Source: Geodermatophilus sp. YIM 151500 (GTDB lineage: Bacteria; Actinomycetota; Actinomycetes; Mycobacteriales; Geodermatophilaceae). From it: a stretch of 64,000 bases of DNA. The notes below the pieces were generated by a model that worked only from the letters and a program-made list of their open reading frames with translations, did no database searches and was not told the DNA's origin. Below, one piece after another: positions 7,781-16,032 of this stretch (positions within the stretch are counted from its first letter, which is position 1; each line of letters begins with the position of its first letter). The stretch covers positions 638,578-702,577 of the forward strand of contig NZ_JAOVZT010000001.1 of NCBI RefSeq assembly GCF_025716945.1, read 5' to 3'. The translations under genes and the position numbers were made by a program.

Positions 7781-8668
7781 CTACAGGCCGACGGCGGCGA
7801 TGAGGTCGTCGAGCTCGGCGAGGGTCAGCTCGTCGACCGGCGGGGCCGGGAACCGCGCGTGCGGCGAGGCGATCGCGCCGCGGCGGGCGAACACCTGCTT
7901 GCGGATGGTCACCCCGCCCACACCCAGCTGGGCCTCGTAGCGGATCAGCGGCAGGTGCCGGAAGAACCACTCCTGCGCCGCCTTGCGGTCACCGGCGGTG
8001 AACAGCTCGTAGGTGCGCACGAGGACCTGCGGGAAACCGAAACCGGTCATGATGCCGTCGGCGCCGCGCAGCAGCTCCTCGTACAGGTAGACGCCGCCGA
8101 GCCCGCCGAAGATGCCGACCGGGCCCTTGGCCTTGCTCTTGACCGCTGTCACCTTGGGCAGCGTCGGGGTCTCCTCGAGCTTGAGGTACCGGCAGCCCTC
8201 GATCTCGTCGAGCAGCCGCACGATGAACGGCGCCGGCATGGTCACCCCGGTGTTGACCGGCTCGTCCTGGACGACGACCGGCACGGACACCGCCTCGGCG
8301 ACGACCCGGAAGTGCTCGAAGACCAGGTCGAGGTTCTTCACGTTGTCCGGCGCGGCCAGCATGACCGCCGCGGCGCCGGCGTCCTCGGCCCGCCGCGCGT
8401 AGTCCAGCGCCATCCGCGTCGCCCGCGCCGACACCCCGGCCACGACCGGCACCCGCCCGGCGGTCGCGTCGACGTAGCGGCGCAGCACCCGCTCCCGCTC
8501 CTCGTCGAGCAGCTTGGCCGCCTCACCCATGATGCCGAGGATGGTCAGGCCGTGGGCGCCGGCGCCGAGGTAGTCCTCGACGAGGGTGTCGATGCTGCGC
8601 TCGTCGACCTCGCCGTCGTCGGTGAACGGGGTCAGTGTGATCGGCAGCACACCGCGGAGCTCGGTCAC
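7781..8668 (-). CDS. Dihydrodipicolinate synthase (DapA/NanA) family lyase, 295 aa
   Basis: A TIM-barrel class I aldolase or dehydratase. The N-terminus GVLPITLTPFTDDGEVDERS and the GAHGLTILGIMGEAAKLL block (position of the usual GTTGE) are typical. The Schiff-base Lys is in CRYLKLEETP, and GIFGGLGGVYLYEEL fits the later barrel strand. It is unlikely to be the lysine-biosynthetic DapA, because the surrounding cassette is catabolic. A 2-keto-3-deoxy-acid aldolase/dehydratase or a related pyruvate-forming lyase is more plausible. The GTG start has only a weak ribosome-binding site. It is the first gene of the cassette. Confidence 0.9.
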   Translation of the reverse strand: MTELRGVLPITLTPFTDDGEVDERSIDTLVEDYLGAGAHGLTILGIMGEAAKLLDEERERVLRRYVDATAGRVPVVAGVSARATRMALDYARRAEDAGAAAVMLAAPDNVKNLDLVFEHFRVVAEAVSVPVVVQDEPVNTGVTMPAPFIVRLLDEIEGCRYLKLEETPTLPKVTAVKSKAKGPVGIFGGLGGVYLYEELLRGADGIMTGFGFPQVLVRTYELFTAGDRKAAQEWFFRHLPLIRYEAQLGVGGVTIRKQVFARRGAIASPHARFPAPPVDELTLAELDDLIAAVGL

Positions 8669-8721
8669 CGGGAGCTACCCTGCTGGCACGGACGGCGGAC
8701 GGCGGGGCCTGTCGCTGTGGG

Positions 8722-8731
8722 CGTGATCACG
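8722..8731. promoter_or_regulatory. 10-bp palindrome in divergent promoter region
   Basis: CGTGATCACG is a perfect palindrome in the 151-bp gap between the aldolase gene (start 8668, minus) and the LhgO-like gene (start 8820, plus). It could be an operator for a shared regulator. No regulator gene is adjacent. Confidence 0.3.
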
Positions 8732-8819
8732 ACGTTCACCGTATCGGCCCCCGACCTGGCCCGAGACCGCACCCCGGGAGCCGCCCGGGGCCCCGCCGCC
8801 CGACCGGGACGGGAGGACC

Positions 8820-10061
8820 ATGGCCGGCACCGCCAGCAGGACCCGCTACGCCGTCGTCGGCGGCGGCATCATCGGCGCCGCCGTCGCGCGCCGCCTGCTC
8901 GAGCTGCGGCCCGACGCGCACGTCACCCTCCTGGAGAAGGAGGACCGGCTCGCCGCGCACCAGACCGGCCGCAACAGCGGGGTCGTGCACGCCGGCCTCT
9001 ACTACCAGCCGGGCTCGCTGAAGGCGACGCTGTGCCGCCGCGGCGTCGGCCTGCTCGAGGAGTTCTGCGCCGAGAAGGGCCTGCCCTACGACGAGATCGG
9101 CAAGGTGCTCGTCGCGCTCGACGCCGAGGAGGAGCAGCGGCTCGGGGCCATCGCCGAGCGGGCCCGCGCCAACGGCGTCCCCGGCATCCGGATCATCGAC
9201 CGCGCCGAGCTGCGCGAGCTGGAGCCGCACGTCACCGGGATCGCCGGGCTGCACTCGCCGTCCACCGCGATCGTCGACTACGTCGCGGTCACCCGGGAGC
9301 TGGCCGCCGACGCGCAGGCCCGCGGCGCCCTCGTCCGCACCGGCTTCCCGGTCACGGCCATCCAGCACACCACCGGCGGCACCGACGAGGAGGTCGTGCT
9401 GCGCGGAGCCTCCGGCGAGGAGGTCGTCGCCGACCGGGTGCTGCTGTGCGCCGGGCTGCACGTCGACCGCCTCGCGACGCTGGCCGGCGACGTCGACGCC
9501 CCGCGCATCGTGCCCTTCCGCGGCGAGTACTACGCGCTGTCACCCGAGAAGCGGAAGCTGGTCAACGGTCTGGTCTACCCGGTGCCCGACCCGCGGTACC
9601 CGTTCCTCGGGGTGCACCTGACCCCGCGGGTCGACGGCGAGGTGCTGGTCGGCCCGAACGCCGTGCTCGCACTGGCCCGCGAGGGCTACACCTGGCGCAC
9701 GGTCTCGCCGGCGGACCTCGTCGACATCGTCCGCTACGCCGGCTTCCGCCGGTTCGCCAGGCAGCACTGGCGCACCGGCATCGGCGAGATGCGCGGCTCG
9801 CTGTCCAAGCGGGCCTTCACCGCGGCCGCGCGGCGCTACGTGCCCGAGCTGACCGTCGACGACCTGGTGCCCTCGACCGCGGGCATCCGGGCGCAGGCGC
9901 TGGAGGCCGACGGCGGGCTGGTCGACGACTTCCGCATCACGCAGAAGGGCGCGGTCGTCGCCGTCCGGAACGCGCCCTCCCCCGCCGCGACCTCCTCGCT
10001 GGCCATCGCCGAGCACCTCGTCGACGTCGTCCTGGCCGACGGCGCCGCCTCGGCGGCGTGA
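8820..10061 (+). CDS. lhgO: L-2-hydroxyglutarate oxidase-like FAD enzyme, 413 aa
   Basis: A DAO-family flavoenzyme expected to oxidise L-2-hydroxyglutarate (or a related 2-hydroxy acid) to the keto acid, passing electrons to quinone or oxygen. The FAD dinucleotide motif VVGGGIIGAAVARRL is at residues ~12-26. The LhgO hallmark HQTGRNSGVVHAGLYYQPGS follows, then GLHSPSTAIVDYVAVTREL and a C-terminal STAGIRAQALEADGGLVDDF block. The length fits LhgO. The ATG is preceded by GGGAGGA. An MFS transporter follows 16 bp later, probably in the same transcript. The annotation as LhgO is strong; the true substrate could be another hydroxy acid. Confidence 0.9.
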   Translation: MAGTASRTRYAVVGGGIIGAAVARRLLELRPDAHVTLLEKEDRLAAHQTGRNSGVVHAGLYYQPGSLKATLCRRGVGLLEEFCAEKGLPYDEIGKVLVALDAEEEQRLGAIAERARANGVPGIRIIDRAELRELEPHVTGIAGLHSPSTAIVDYVAVTRELAADAQARGALVRTGFPVTAIQHTTGGTDEEVVLRGASGEEVVADRVLLCAGLHVDRLATLAGDVDAPRIVPFRGEYYALSPEKRKLVNGLVYPVPDPRYPFLGVHLTPRVDGEVLVGPNAVLALAREGYTWRTVSPADLVDIVRYAGFRRFARQHWRTGIGEMRGSLSKRAFTAAARRYVPELTVDDLVPSTAGIRAQALEADGGLVDDFRITQKGAVVAVRNAPSPAATSSLAIAEHLVDVVLADGAASAA

Positions 10062-10077
10062 CCCCCGCCCCCGGGGA

Positions 10078-11340
10078 GTGACCGGCCTCCCGCGCCGCGG
10101 CCGGGCCCGCCGCCCGGTGGGCTCGGCGGCGGCCGCGACCGCGGCGGTCACCGTGACCACCGTCGGCGTGCTGCCGGCCTACCTGGTGGGCGTGCTCTCG
10201 GTGCAGCTGAGCGCGGACCTCGGCTTCGGCCCCTCGCTGCTCGGCGTGCTGGTCGCCTCGTTCTTCGCGACGTCGGCGGTGTCGGCGTTCACCGCGGGCG
10301 CGCTGGTGCGCCGCGTCGGCACGGTGGCCGTGGTCCGGCTGTCGGCCGGACTGGCCGCCGCGTCGCTGGTCGTCGCCCTGCTCGCCCGGGACGTCGCGGT
10401 GCTGGTCGGCGCCCTGGTCGTCGCCGGCTGGGGCAACGGCATCGGCCAGCCGGCGAGCAACGACCTCATCGCCCGCGCGGTGTCGATGCCGCGCCAGGGG
10501 CTGGCCTACGGGCTGAAGCAGGCCGCCATCCCGCTCGCCACGCTGCTGGCCGGCGCGGCCATCCCGCTGGTCGCCATCCCGCTCGGCTGGCGGGCCGCGT
10601 TCGCCATCGCCGCCGGGCTCACCGTCGTCGTCCTGCTGTCGGTGCCCTCTGCGTCGCGGCTCGGGACGCGCGCCGCGTCGCAGCCGACCGAGGCCGCCGG
10701 CCCGTTCCGGCGGGCGCCGCTGTTCGTGCTGGCCGCGGGGCTGGCGCTGGGCGCGGGCACCGGCAACGCGATGGGCTCCTTCCTCGTCGTCACCGCCGTC
10801 GACGCCGGCATCGCGCCGTCGACCGCTGGTGTGCTCGCCGCGGTGGCCAGCGCCGGGGGCGCGGCCATGCGCGTGGTCATGGGCTGGCTGGCCGACCGCG
10901 TGCGCACCCGGTGGCTGCTGGTCGTGGCGGCGCAGATGGCGCTCGGCGGGATGGCCTACGCGCTGCTCGGCACCGGCGTCGAGGCGCTCATCGCGGCGGG
11001 GGCGGTGCTGGGCTACTGCACCGGCTGGGCGTGGGCGGGCCTGTCGACCTTCGCCATCACCCGGATGCACCACGGCATGGCGGCGCAGGCCACCTCGATC
11101 ACCCAGGGCGGCATGGGGCTGGGCGCGGCGGCGGGCCCGCTGCTCTTCGGCGCCGTCGTCGCGGCCACCTCGTACGCGACCGCCTGGTACGGCACCGCGG
11201 CCTTCGCCGTCCTCGCCGGGGTCGTCATCGTGATCGGCCGGCGGATGCTGATGCGCGACCGGCCCGCGCTCGTCGAGGCCCACCGCGCCCGCCGCGCCGG
11301 CCGGACCCGTCGCCGCAGGAGGGTGCCCGCCGCCCGGTGA
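10078..11340 (+). CDS. MFS transporter, 420 aa
   Basis: A twelve-helix major facilitator protein, probably importing a carboxylic acid. Hydrophobic segments span the protein, with a polar central loop around residues 190-215 (SRLGTRAASQPTEAAGPFRR). The VVMGWLADRVRTRWLL stretch is the cytoplasmic loop motif after helix 8. The C-terminus is basic (RARRAGRTRRRRR). The GTG start follows GGGGAG closely after the LhgO stop. It resembles the MFS at 12570-13835 in topology and in the GLAYGLKQAAIPLATLLAG block (compare FGVKQSSIPAATLLGG). The two are paralogues, suggesting related substrates. Confidence 0.88.
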   Translation: MTGLPRRGRARRPVGSAAAATAAVTVTTVGVLPAYLVGVLSVQLSADLGFGPSLLGVLVASFFATSAVSAFTAGALVRRVGTVAVVRLSAGLAAASLVVALLARDVAVLVGALVVAGWGNGIGQPASNDLIARAVSMPRQGLAYGLKQAAIPLATLLAGAAIPLVAIPLGWRAAFAIAAGLTVVVLLSVPSASRLGTRAASQPTEAAGPFRRAPLFVLAAGLALGAGTGNAMGSFLVVTAVDAGIAPSTAGVLAAVASAGGAAMRVVMGWLADRVRTRWLLVVAAQMALGGMAYALLGTGVEALIAAGAVLGYCTGWAWAGLSTFAITRMHHGMAAQATSITQGGMGLGAAAGPLLFGAVVAATSYATAWYGTAAFAVLAGVVIVIGRRMLMRDRPALVEAHRARRAGRTRRRRRVPAAR

Positions 11341-11365
11341 CCGCCGACGCGGCGCTCCCGGTCGC

Positions 11366-12268
11366 TCAGCCCGCCGGCGGGCCCTCGGGCAGGCCGCGGA
11401 GGACGGCGAGCGCCTCGTCCAGCGAGGCGGGGACGTCGCCGGCCGCCCGCCCGGCCGCGGCCAGCCCGCGGGCGGTGCGCTCCTGCCGGGCCACGAGCGC
11501 GTCGGACATCAGCGGCTCGACGCCGGCCCCGCTCACCGTCTCGCGCACCATCCGCGCCTCGACCTGGCGGCGCCCCGCGTGCCCGACGTGCGTGGTCACG
11601 AGCATCGCGGCGAAGTCGCGGGTGGGCCACCGGTCGAGCGTCTCCTCGACGATCGCCATGAGCGGCTCGACCACGTCCAGCTCGCGGGCGGCCAGCAGCG
11701 CCTCGACCCACAGGCACTCCATGCCCTTGACCACCACGCTGCGCAGCATCTTCAGCGCGGCGGCCCCGCCGACCGCGTCGCCGACGACGACCGTGCGCAG
11801 GCCCGCCCCGGCGAGCAGCCGGGCGGCCTCGGCGGCGTCCGGCCCGGCCAGCGAGATCGGGATGCGCGCACCGTCGAGCTGGATGCCGCCGCCGGTCATC
11901 ACGCCGTCGACCACCCGGGTGCCGGTCAGCGCGGCGGCCACGGCGTGCTTGGCCGCGGGCGTCGTCGAGTTCAGGTCGACGTACAGCTGACCGGGCCGGG
12001 CGTGCGGCGCGAAGGACTCGGCGGCCGCCACCGCGGTGGCCGGGGTGACCAGCGACAGGACGACGTCGCAGCCGGCCAGCCCGCCGACGTCGTCGACCGG
12101 GGTCGCTCCGGCGGCGCGCACCTCGTCGGCCAGGGACGGCCCCCGGCCGGGGTCGGCCAGCACCCGGTCGTGGACGGCGAGGTCGACGCCGTCGGCCGCG
12201 GCGAGCGCACCGCCGATCACCCGCCCGGCCTCGCCGAACCCGATGAGCCCCCACCGGCGGGCGGTCAC
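11366..12268 (-). CDS. NAD(P)-binding dehydrogenase with DUF1932 C-terminal domain, 300 aa
   Basis: Related to 6-phosphogluconate / 3-hydroxyisobutyrate dehydrogenases. The N-terminal Rossmann motif is WGLIGFGEAGRVIGGALA; residues ~60-130 include the YVDLNSTTPAAKHAVAAAL block; the all-helical C-terminal part corresponds to DUF1932 (KMLRSVVVKGMECLWVEAL). The catalytic-lysine position is in GGAAALKMLRS. The GTG start overlaps the stop of the RraA-like fragment (GTGA). It is the last gene of the eight-gene TRAP operon. It probably oxidises a hydroxy acid; the substrate is unknown. Confidence 0.88.
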   Translation of the reverse strand: MTARRWGLIGFGEAGRVIGGALAAADGVDLAVHDRVLADPGRGPSLADEVRAAGATPVDDVGGLAGCDVVLSLVTPATAVAAAESFAPHARPGQLYVDLNSTTPAAKHAVAAALTGTRVVDGVMTGGGIQLDGARIPISLAGPDAAEAARLLAGAGLRTVVVGDAVGGAAALKMLRSVVVKGMECLWVEALLAARELDVVEPLMAIVEETLDRWPTRDFAAMLVTTHVGHAGRRQVEARMVRETVSGAGVEPLMSDALVARQERTARGLAAAGRAAGDVPASLDEALAVLRGLPEGPPAG

Positions 12269-12546
12269 GACGGCACCTCCGCGACGCGCACCTCGGTGAG
12301 CGCGGCGGTCACCCACGACCGGTCGAGCGTGCCGGCGGCGATGTCGGCGGACATCGCCTCCTCCATCCGCAGCCGCTGATCGCCCGCCGCGACCACCTCG
12401 GCCACCCGCTCGGCGGGCACGACCACCACCCCGTCGGCGTCGCCGACGAGCACGTCGCCGGGTTCGGCGAGGTCCGGCGCGCCGGCGCGGGTCAGCAGGT
12501 CGTCGTCCGGTCGCGGGCCGCGCGGGTGCAGCCGGCAGGTGCTCAT
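12265..12546 (-). CDS. RraA/HMG-aldolase-like C-terminal fragment, 93 aa
   Basis: From about residue 30 the protein matches the C-terminal part of RraA-like 4-hydroxy-4-methyl-2-oxoglutarate aldolases: PGDVLVGDADGVVVVPAERVAEVVAAG, then a helix of charged residues. The family is normally 160-240 residues; here the N-terminal two thirds, including the metal and pyruvate-binding motifs, are missing and replaced by an Arg/Pro-rich start. Yet the ATG has an excellent GAGGAGGA ribosome-binding site and the stop overlaps the next gene by GTGA, so it is probably still translated. It may be a remnant left by an internal deletion or a small coupling peptide. Aldolase activity is not expected. Confidence 0.7.
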   Translation of the reverse strand: MSTCRLHPRGPRPDDDLLTRAGAPDLAEPGDVLVGDADGVVVVPAERVAEVVAAGDQRLRMEEAMSADIAAGTLDRSWVTAALTEVRVAEVPS

Positions 12547-12569
12547 GGGGTCCTCCTCGGGTCGGGCGC

Positions 12570-13835
12570 TCAGCCGGCGGGCGCCGGCAGCGCGCCCCGG
12601 GTGGGTCGGGACAGATCGGGCACCGGACCCGGCGGGCGACGCAGCCGCAGCGATGCGACCGGCAGCCCACGGGCGCGGCGGACGATGCGCCGGCCCAGCC
12701 GCACGGTCAGCGCGGCGGCCAGGCTCAGCGCGGCGGTCGTGAGCCAGGCGGCGGTGTAGGAGCCGAGCTGGGCGACGACGCCGAACAGCACCGGCCCGCC
12801 GGCCGCCCCGAGGGAGAGGCCGGTCTGCACGAAGCCGGTCACGCGCGCCGCCGCCGCGCGGTTGTCCTTGACGATCGCGAAGTGGTACAGGCCGGTCCAC
12901 GCCCAGCCCAGCACGTAGGCGAGCACCGCTCCGGCCAGGAAGGGCACCTGGGCGCCGGTCGCCAGCAGGCCGTAGCCCAGCGCGCCGCCGGTGAGCAGGT
13001 TGGCGATGAACACCCAGCGGCTGCGCGAGGGGTGCCGGTCGGCCAGCCAGCCGAACCCGATCCGGACGCCGAGCCCGAGCACCGAGCAGCCGGCGAAGAG
13101 CACGCCGGCAGTGCCCGGCGCGAAGCCGGCGGCGACGGCCGAGTCGACCAGGAAGACCCCGATCGACGTCGAGGCGGCCGCGCCGAGGAAGCCGCCGAGG
13201 GTGAGCACGACCAGCCCGTTGCGCGGGAGCCCCTTGTCCGGGCCCCGGGCGGCCGCGCCGGCAGCACCCTGCCGGGTGTCGCGGCGGCTGACCGCGGTGG
13301 TGACGAGGACCGCGAGCGCCAGCACCGCGGCCGCGCCCATCGCCCAGCGCCAGCCGAGCACCAGGGCCAGGCTCGGCACGGCCAGCCCGCCGAGCAATGT
13401 GGCCGCCGGGATCGACGACTGCTTGACGCCGAACGCCACGCCGAGCCGGTGCTCGGTCACCAGCTCGGAGATGCCGAGGTTGGCCGCCGGCTGCGCCACC
13501 GCGTTGCCGAGCCCGCCCAGCGCCAGCGCGGCGATCAGCCAGCCGGGTGACCGCGCGGCGGCGATCGCCGACAGCGACAGCATCGACAGCCCGGCGGCCA
13601 GCGCCGCGCCGCGGCGGGACCCCAGCCGCTGCACCAGCCGGCCGCCGGGCCGCGCGAGCGATCCGGACACGGCGAACAGGGTGGACGCGGCGAAGCCGAA
13701 GAAGCCCAGCCCGATGCCGAGGTCGGCGCGGATCTGCACGGCCAGCGCCCCGACGAAGAAGGCGGGCAGCACGCCGAGCACCGAGACGGCGACCGCCTGG
13801 AGCACCGCCCGGGCCGGAGCCCGCCGCTCACCCAC
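12570..13835 (-). CDS. MFS transporter, 421 aa
   Basis: A major facilitator with about twelve hydrophobic segments. Segment 1 is AVAVSVLGVLPAFFVGALAV; FGVKQSSIPAATLLGGLAVP is the central conserved helix; RIGFGWLADRHPSRSRW is the loop motif after helix 8. The GTG start lies inside the end of the upstream dehydrogenase-fusion gene (8-bp overlap), so it is translationally coupled. It is a paralogue of 10078-11340. In an operon that also encodes a TRAP importer, it may take up or export a related acid. Confidence 0.88.
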   Translation of the reverse strand: MGERRAPARAVLQAVAVSVLGVLPAFFVGALAVQIRADLGIGLGFFGFAASTLFAVSGSLARPGGRLVQRLGSRRGAALAAGLSMLSLSAIAAARSPGWLIAALALGGLGNAVAQPAANLGISELVTEHRLGVAFGVKQSSIPAATLLGGLAVPSLALVLGWRWAMGAAAVLALAVLVTTAVSRRDTRQGAAGAAARGPDKGLPRNGLVVLTLGGFLGAAASTSIGVFLVDSAVAAGFAPGTAGVLFAGCSVLGLGVRIGFGWLADRHPSRSRWVFIANLLTGGALGYGLLATGAQVPFLAGAVLAYVLGWAWTGLYHFAIVKDNRAAAARVTGFVQTGLSLGAAGGPVLFGVVAQLGSYTAAWLTTAALSLAAALTVRLGRRIVRRARGLPVASLRLRRPPGPVPDLSRPTRGALPAPAG

Positions 13836-16032
13836 GGACGACGGCGTCGAGCGGGCGGCCCACCTGCTCGGCCAGCGCGTGCAGTGCCCGGTGCGTCTCG
13901 GCGTCCAGCGGCACCCCTCGCTCGCGCCGCCGCGCCCGCTCGGCGGCCGCCCGCTGGCCGGGGGTGCGCACCGGCAGGTCCTCGTCGACCGGGGCCAGCG
14001 CCCGCAGCCCGTCGAGCAGCTCCCGGGCGCCGGTCCGCACCGCCCCCGGGTCGCCGAGCCGCGCCGGGTCGAGCACGGCGACGAGGTGGCTGACGTCGGG
14101 GTGCCCGCCGCCGGCGCGGAAGGTCAGGTTGCCGACGCCGGGCCCGGTGGGGCCGTGAGCGAGCACGGCGGTGAGGATCTCGACCAGCAGCCCGAGCCCG
14201 TAGCCCTTGTGGCTGGACCGCTCGCGGTCGCTGCCCAGGGGCAGCAGCGCTCCCTTGGCCGGGTAGACCGCGGCCGGATCGGTGGTCGGCCGCCCCTCCG
14301 GGTCGATGCCCCAGCCCAGCGGCACCCGCTTCCCGGCGCGCAGCGCGATCTCGAACTTGCCGCCGGCCACCGCGGAGGTGGCCATGTCGAACACCATCGG
14401 CTCCTCCCCGGCGACGGGCAGCCCCAGCGCCAGCGGGTTGGTGCCGAGGTAGGGCCGGGCCGCCCCGGTCGGGGCGACCACCGGGCCGGTGTTGGTGGCG
14501 GCCAGCCCGACCAGCCCGAGCTGGGCCGCCTCGTACGCGTACGCCCCGCTCGGCCCGTGGTGGCTGCTGTTGCGCACGTTGACCCAGCCGATGCCGTGGG
14601 TGCGCGCCCGGGCCACCGCCTCGGCCAGCGCCACCCGGCTGACCGGGTGGCCGAGCAGGTGGCACCCGTCGACGAGGGCGACCGCCCCGCCGTCGGAGTG
14701 CACGACCGGCTCCCCGTCCGGAACGATGACCCCGGTGCGCAGCGCCTGCACGTACGCCGGGAGCCGGGCGATGCCGTGCGAGTCGATCCCCGACAGGTCG
14801 GCGTAGCCGAGCACCTCGGCGACGTCGCGGGCGTACGCCGGCCGGACGCCGACCGCCTCGAGCACGTCGGCGGTCCAGCCGGCCAGCGCGTCGGCCGGCA
14901 CCCGCACCTCCGGCTCGTGCACCTCCACCGGCAGCGCCGTCCCGGGCGCGGGCACGCCCGGCGCCGCGGCATCCGCCGGCGTCGGCCCGGGGGCGTCGAA
15001 GGCGGCGAGCACGGCGTCGGCGACCGTCGCCGTCGACACCGGATCGACCCCCTCGGGGGCGAGGTCGTAGGTCCACGGGCCGGTGCGCAGCACCGTGCGG
15101 GTCGCGGCGCGCAGCCGCGCACCGGCCTCGCGGGTGGCGTCGAAGTGCTGCAGCAGGGCGACCAGCGCGAGGAAGCCGCCGAGCGGGTCGGCCTGGTCGC
15201 GGCCGGCCCTCCGCGGCGCCGAGCCGTGGGCCGGCTCGAACAACCCGACGCAGCGGCCGCGCGCCGGCTCCCCCGGGTGGATCGACGCCGAGCCGCACAG
15301 CGCCGGCGACCCGGCCCGCCCGGCGGCCAGGTCGGAGAGGATGTCGCCGAGGAGCCCCTCGGTGACGATGACCGCGGGCACCTCGGCCCCGGCGCCGAGC
15401 TCGTAGGCCGCGCGGTCGACGTACCGGTGCTCGACCGCGACCCCGCGGGCGGCGGCCACCTCGCCGGCCACCTGCCGCCACAGCCGGCCGGTCGCGTACA
15501 GGTTCGCCTTGTCGACCGACACCAGCCGTCCCCCGCCGCGCTGCGCGAGCACGTCGCAGCCTAGGTGCACGACCTCGGCCACCCGCCCGGGCGTCAACCG
15601 CAGCACGTCGGCGGCCTCGCCGCCATCGGCGCTGTACGTGCGGTCGGCCGCGCCGCCGTAGGAACCGCCGATCAGGTTCCGGACGACGGTCAGGTCGCTG
15701 GTCTCGTCGACCGGGATCTCCCGCACCGAGATGCGCAGGTCGTACCGCTCGCGCAGCCGGTGCAGCGCGACCTCCGGACGGGGGCAGACGTCGGCCGGCA
15801 CGCGCGGGTCCTCACCGACCGCACCGAGCAGGATCGCGTCGGCCGCGTCGCAGGCGGCCAGCGTCTCCTCGGGCAGCACCGATCCGGTGTCGCGGGCGGC
15901 GGTCGCGCCCACCGGCCACGGGCCGGTCACCTCGACCAGCCCGCGATCGGCCAGCCCGCGCAGCAGCCGCGCCGGACCGTCGAGCACCTCCGCGCCGACG
16001 CCGTCGCCGGGCAGCAGCGCAACCCGGATCAC
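13828..16032 (-). CDS. Bifunctional LeuB/tartrate-dehydrogenase-like + Ldh2 (malate/lactate dehydrogenase 2)-like fusion, 734 aa
   Basis: One continuous frame encodes two different dehydrogenase folds. Residues ~1-343 are an isocitrate/isopropylmalate-dehydrogenase-type enzyme: IRVALLPGDGVGAEVLDG, substrate Arg region VRNLIGGSYGG, catalytic Lys175 in VSVDKANLYATGRLW, metal-Asp region VIVTEGLLGDILSDLA, NAD loop GLFEPAHGSAP. Residues ~344-365 are a Pro/Ala linker. Residues ~366-720 are the Ldh2 family (NAD-dependent malate/sulfolactate/ureidoglycolate dehydrogenases): DLSGIDSHGIARL with His419, VRNSSHHGPSGAYAYEA, NTGPVVAPTGA, GTNPLALGLPV. The GTG start overlaps the DUF6282 stop (GTGA). Family knowledge suggests oxidative decarboxylation of a malate/tartrate-like acid by the first half and oxidation of the other stereoisomer, or of a 2-hydroxy acid, by the second. 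The substrate is inferred only loosely. Confidence 0.9.
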   Translation of the reverse strand: MIRVALLPGDGVGAEVLDGPARLLRGLADRGLVEVTGPWPVGATAARDTGSVLPEETLAACDAADAILLGAVGEDPRVPADVCPRPEVALHRLRERYDLRISVREIPVDETSDLTVVRNLIGGSYGGAADRTYSADGGEAADVLRLTPGRVAEVVHLGCDVLAQRGGGRLVSVDKANLYATGRLWRQVAGEVAAARGVAVEHRYVDRAAYELGAGAEVPAVIVTEGLLGDILSDLAAGRAGSPALCGSASIHPGEPARGRCVGLFEPAHGSAPRRAGRDQADPLGGFLALVALLQHFDATREAGARLRAATRTVLRTGPWTYDLAPEGVDPVSTATVADAVLAAFDAPGPTPADAAAPGVPAPGTALPVEVHEPEVRVPADALAGWTADVLEAVGVRPAYARDVAEVLGYADLSGIDSHGIARLPAYVQALRTGVIVPDGEPVVHSDGGAVALVDGCHLLGHPVSRVALAEAVARARTHGIGWVNVRNSSHHGPSGAYAYEAAQLGLVGLAATNTGPVVAPTGAARPYLGTNPLALGLPVAGEEPMVFDMATSAVAGGKFEIALRAGKRVPLGWGIDPEGRPTTDPAAVYPAKGALLPLGSDRERSSHKGYGLGLLVEILTAVLAHGPTGPGVGNLTFRAGGGHPDVSHLVAVLDPARLGDPGAVRTGARELLDGLRALAPVDEDLPVRTPGQRAAAERARRRERGVPLDAETHRALHALAEQVGRPLDAVVRG

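Noticed and set aside
7781..8668. Lysine-biosynthetic dapA
   Set aside because: The surrounding genes are catabolic and the GTTGE-type motif is altered; a sugar-acid or other pyruvate lyase is likelier.
12265..12900. Longer (211-codon) version of the RraA-like gene
   Set aside because: The extra N-terminal codons lie in another frame of the MFS gene and are Arg-rich noise; the ATG at 12546 has the ribosome-binding site.
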